Shown piece by piece: positions 20,013-23,275 of a stretch of DNA of 23,275 bases; the stretch's first letter is position 1, and each line of letters opens with the position of its first letter. The position numbers and the translations under genes are program-made. The notes below the pieces were generated by a model. That model was not told where the DNA came from. It saw only the letters and a program-made list of their open reading frames with translations, and searched no databases. Origin of the DNA: Smittium culicis (lineage: Eukaryota; Kickxellomycota; Harpellomycetes; Harpellales; Legeriomycetaceae); NCBI GenBank assembly GCA_001970855.1, contig LSSN01001042.1, positions 1 to 23,275 of the forward strand. The letters are read 5' to 3'.

Positions 20013-20260
20013 AACTATTAAATGAATTCTATCGGTTTTTATATTAATTAAAGATGGGCTGAGATTATGTTTTTATTTTTTTATTTTTTTTTATTTTATA
20101 AGTTTAATAAAGTATAGTTAAAATATTTGTGAAGAAAATTAAAAAGTATATCAAAGAATTAATTTCTCGTTATACTGTAGGCTAAATTTAAATTTAAATT
20201 TAAACTGTCTTATTGTTTTTCAAATATTGTGACGAAAGTATAACAAATTGTTAATGAATT

Positions 20261-20341
20261 TTAATTATGTTTTTCATGCCCCTCAATATGTTCCGGTTCA
20301 GTGGTATTTATAGGGTAATACTTTGTCCGTCGTCTTTAATT
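20261..20341 (-). pseudogene. Short coding-like patch upstream of 19881-20012
   Basis: One minus-strand frame bounded by stops gives RRRTKYYPINTTEPEHIEGH then EKHN. It has the mixed composition of a protein rather than of AT-rich noise. It has no start codon of its own, so it would be an internal exon or a decayed fragment. The link to the segment at 19881-20012 rests on strand, distance and composition only. Confidence 0.2.
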
Positions 20342-20424
20342 ATCTATTAGGTTCTGCTCGTTTAAAGTTTTTCTTGTAATAACTAATTACTGAAATTGGA
20401 TAAGTGAGAGGGAAAAATTAGCAT

Positions 20425-20640
20425 AACACTCTTTGTAAGTGTAATAATAGTTTTTGATTTTAGCTAATTTAATAGATTTAGCTAAAACTCTTTGTAATTA
20501 CATTAATAGTAAAATACTGGTTAATTTAATAAGTTTAGTAAAAGTTCTTTGTAGGTATAATAGTGTTTATTTTGGTTGATTTAATACATTTATCAAAAGC
20601 TCTTTTTAGGTATAATAATTTGCAATCTATGTTTAATTTC
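20425..20640 (+). repeat. Diverged tandem array, four units of about 55-59 bp
   Basis: Units start at 20425, 20484, 20540 and 20595. Each begins with a form of AAAACTCTTTGTA, continues with a form of GGTATAATAGT, and carries a TTAATTTAATA-like word before the next unit. The last unit is partial and most diverged. The period shortens from 59 to 56 to 55. No coding frame runs through it. Confidence 0.75.
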
Positions 20641-23275
20641 TTTGTAAAATACGATCGCAACACAAATGATTGATCGAAAACGGAAAATGAAGACGATCAA
20701 AGTTTCATATGGTGACGTTTTGTTAGATCACTATTAGAACTTTCACATATATAAATGAATACATTTTTTAGAGTAACTATTTTTATTAAAACAATAACAA
20801 GTTATTATAATTCAAATTATGACATACATTATACTATACAACTTTAAAAATTTATGGATAAAAAATGTCGAAATATTACCCATTCATACGATGAGATAAT
20901 CGAATTTATAAAGGCTACTAGTGTGTTTCAATAATTTAGTTGGTTATTAATGTTTAAAAATCAAATACAAAAACTTAGTGAATATTAAAATATATAACCA
21001 CTCAAATATTAGAAATTTCTGATATAGCCAACGCATGTAAAAATATAAAAAATCATCATGGAAATATTATAATAAATAATGAAGCTTTGATATGCTAAAT
21101 TCAAAATTATTCTTCTTTAACTAAGACCTAGTGAATAAATAAAGGTATTAGCAATAGTTTACAACTATAGAACAATTCTAATAGTATTTATTATAAAAAT
21201 AATATCGAAAAATCATAAAGAGTTTTATAAGAAGAAAAACTACATTTGAAGTAATAAAACTCAAAAAAAATTTTGAAAATTATAATATATTAAAGTTTAT
21301 AAATTTTAATTGAAAAGAATAAAAATAATGTAGTTTATAATTGATAAAAACTCAGAAATTAAGTGCTATTTATTGAATAAGAATGCAAATAAATAAAGTA
21401 AAACGATTTAAATTAACATTTAAAAATAAGAAATCCAAATTATTACAAGGATCATTTTTTGGGTATATATTGGCTGATATATCTAGTATTATAATGCTTA
21501 AATCGTTATAATGCATTTTATTCTCATTTTTAAGAATTTATGGTTTATAAATTTAGCAAAATATCCAATTATTCATAATTTTATAAAAGAAAATAAAAAT
21601 TAAATTATAAAAAATGTATAGAAATATTCTTTATAGCCTTGAAACGGATTATTTTAGAGAATTATTTACTAAGGAATAAAAAAATCTTGGCCTTAAGTCT
21701 CAGATTTGGCTGCGCTTTAAAAAAGATAATTAATTTAATATCTTGATTATCTCCATTAACTTTGCTTATTTTATCTTAATATTCTCATTGAAACCCTCAA
21801 AAATGACTCTATACAATTTTAAACTGATTCCATGTAGTTCATAGATAATTTTTACATTTTGAAAATTAATTTTTGTTGAATTCATATAATTTATGCAAGA
21901 TGGAACATAATTTTTTATAATTTGGTTATTAATATATCTAATTAAATAAAGATAAATCATCTATTTATTCAACTTGAAACATTAAAGTTTTATTTGTGTA
22001 AAAAATTAAATAAAATTTAATAAAAAATAAAACTTTTGCTTTAGATTTATCTAAGATTATTCGTTTCAACTTGTTAATACAATTTTGTACCTATAATTCT
22101 ATTATTATTATTAGAGTTTATTAGCGTAAAAAGTTAAATATTTTAAATAAAAAGGATATTAATACTCATGGGTACATACCATAAACATAAGTGTGTAGAA
22201 AAATTAGTGATTTTAGGGCATTTTTTAATTTTTTTTAAAAATTATTTTGACAATATTTCAAATATCATACTTTTTACTTATGAAAAAATCAAATATAAAA
22301 CTAAGAAAATAAACAGCTTTTACTTTTACATCATCATAAATGATGTTATAGGCTTGTGATTATATGAGAAATTTTGATTTTTTTATAATCTCTACGTCTA
22401 CTCCAAAAATAGTTTTAATTTGAAATTGGATTCTGCTTAATTATTCTGTTTTTTTTAAATTTTTTCTCAAATCTACTTTATATTGTTGTAATCTTTGAAC
22501 GCTATAATCAACTTGGAAAAAATATTGTGTGTGTTTTAAGTATAAATTATTTCTTTTGTATATTTTTATAATCAGAATTTAATATGAGATGATTAAAAAT
22601 ATGAAGCACATTCAAGATTATATAAAATAATTTTTTCAATCTAAACTTTTAGAAAAAGCATGGAATCTATTTTGGAATTATTTTGGTATTATCACATTGA
22701 AAATTCTATCATAATTTTATTATATTTGGTGAGTATACGTCTTATAATAACTATTGTAATGTTAATTTATATTATTTACAATTTGCTTAGCTAAATATAA
22801 ATAGTATTTAAATCTAAGACCAAGTTCTGAAAATAATTACCCCTAATAAAGATAAAATTGAGAATATACGGATAGTAAAGCAGAAAGATTAGTATAAAAA
22901 AACCTTATTATATTCGATTGATATTATTCCAATATATATAAATAAAAAATAATAGAAATAAAAAATCTTAAATAAAAATTTTAATCGATTATTATATATA
23001 TTTTAATATTTCTTTATTCAAAACCATTCATTCTGGAACCTGTAGTCTCAGTTATACAATTTAACTCGATTATAAAAAAAGATATGATTATTTTATCATG
23101 TTGCGTATCCAACTTAATTAAAGTTATTTATTCATCGATCACGTTCAGCGGCCAAGGAATAACATTGAATAAAGATAAGCTTCATTAATTATAAAATATG
23201 TAGAAACACAGAGATTTTTATTTATTTTTTTTTTATCTCAGAGTTTATTAAACATAATTTAAAAGTATACAAAAA
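20641..23275. other. Long AT-rich stretch without a supported gene
   Basis: The open frames at 21766-21960 (minus) and 22168-22359 (plus) encode Phe/Ile/Lys/Asn-rich peptides expected by chance in such sequence. No RNA gene, element or domain was recognised. The sequence ends in AT-rich DNA with no telomere-like repeat. Confidence 0.55.

Noticed and set aside
21766..22359. Open frames at 21766-21960 (minus) and 22168-22359 (plus)
   Set aside because: Their composition matches AT-rich background and there is no motif. The second has an ATG in a plausible context but nothing else supports it.
1..23275. tRNA, rRNA, CRISPR array or telomere repeats
   Set aside because: I looked for T-loop words, regular spacer-repeat structure and short terminal tandem repeats on both strands and found none convincing.

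Overview
The window comes from a very AT-rich eukaryotic genome. Three protein-coding genes are clearly readable: an intron-rich M18 aspartyl aminopeptidase, a Dbp7-type DEAD-box helicase with one intron, and an intronless GT15 (KTR/KRE2-type) mannosyltransferase. GT15 enzymes are fungal, the introns are short (66-99 nt, GT..AG), and the decayed retroelement has a Gag-like/RT-RNase H organisation that I associate with early-diverging fungi. Together these suggest an AT-rich zoopagomycotan fungus such as Smittium (Harpellales). The lineage is inference; nothing here was searched against a database.

Layout. 1-1730: AT-rich, no supported gene. 1731-2150: a GC-richer patch that reads like a decayed retroviral-type integrase. 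2150-4030: AT-rich, one orphan open frame on the minus strand. 4030-7930: a heavily decayed retroelement on the minus strand, readable in the order Gag-like, reverse transcriptase, RNase H and probably tyrosine recombinase, so DIRS-like. It contains a 13-base G run. 7930-8735: AT-rich. 8736-9249: a frameshifted coding-like relic. 9286-11632 (+): aspartyl aminopeptidase in 11 exons. 11633-13008: intergenic, including the first copy of a diverged repeat. 13009-15958 (+): DBP7. 16321-18027 (-): GT15 mannosyltransferase, convergent with DBP7. About 18405-18640: second copy of the repeat. 19881-20341: two short coding-like patches on the minus strand. 20425-20640: a diverged tandem array. 20641-23275: AT-rich sequence without a supported gene.

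The three intact genes serve unrelated jobs: peptide turnover, 60S ribosome assembly, and Golgi glycosylation for cell-wall and secreted mannoproteins. There is no sign of a co-regulated cluster. The least explained signal is a pair of same-direction diverged sequences (about 12.3 kb and 18.4 kb) that flank the DBP7-GT15 pair. On the minus strand they keep a matching peptide with many silent differences, which suggests an unrecognised, formerly coding gene family with a membrane anchor.
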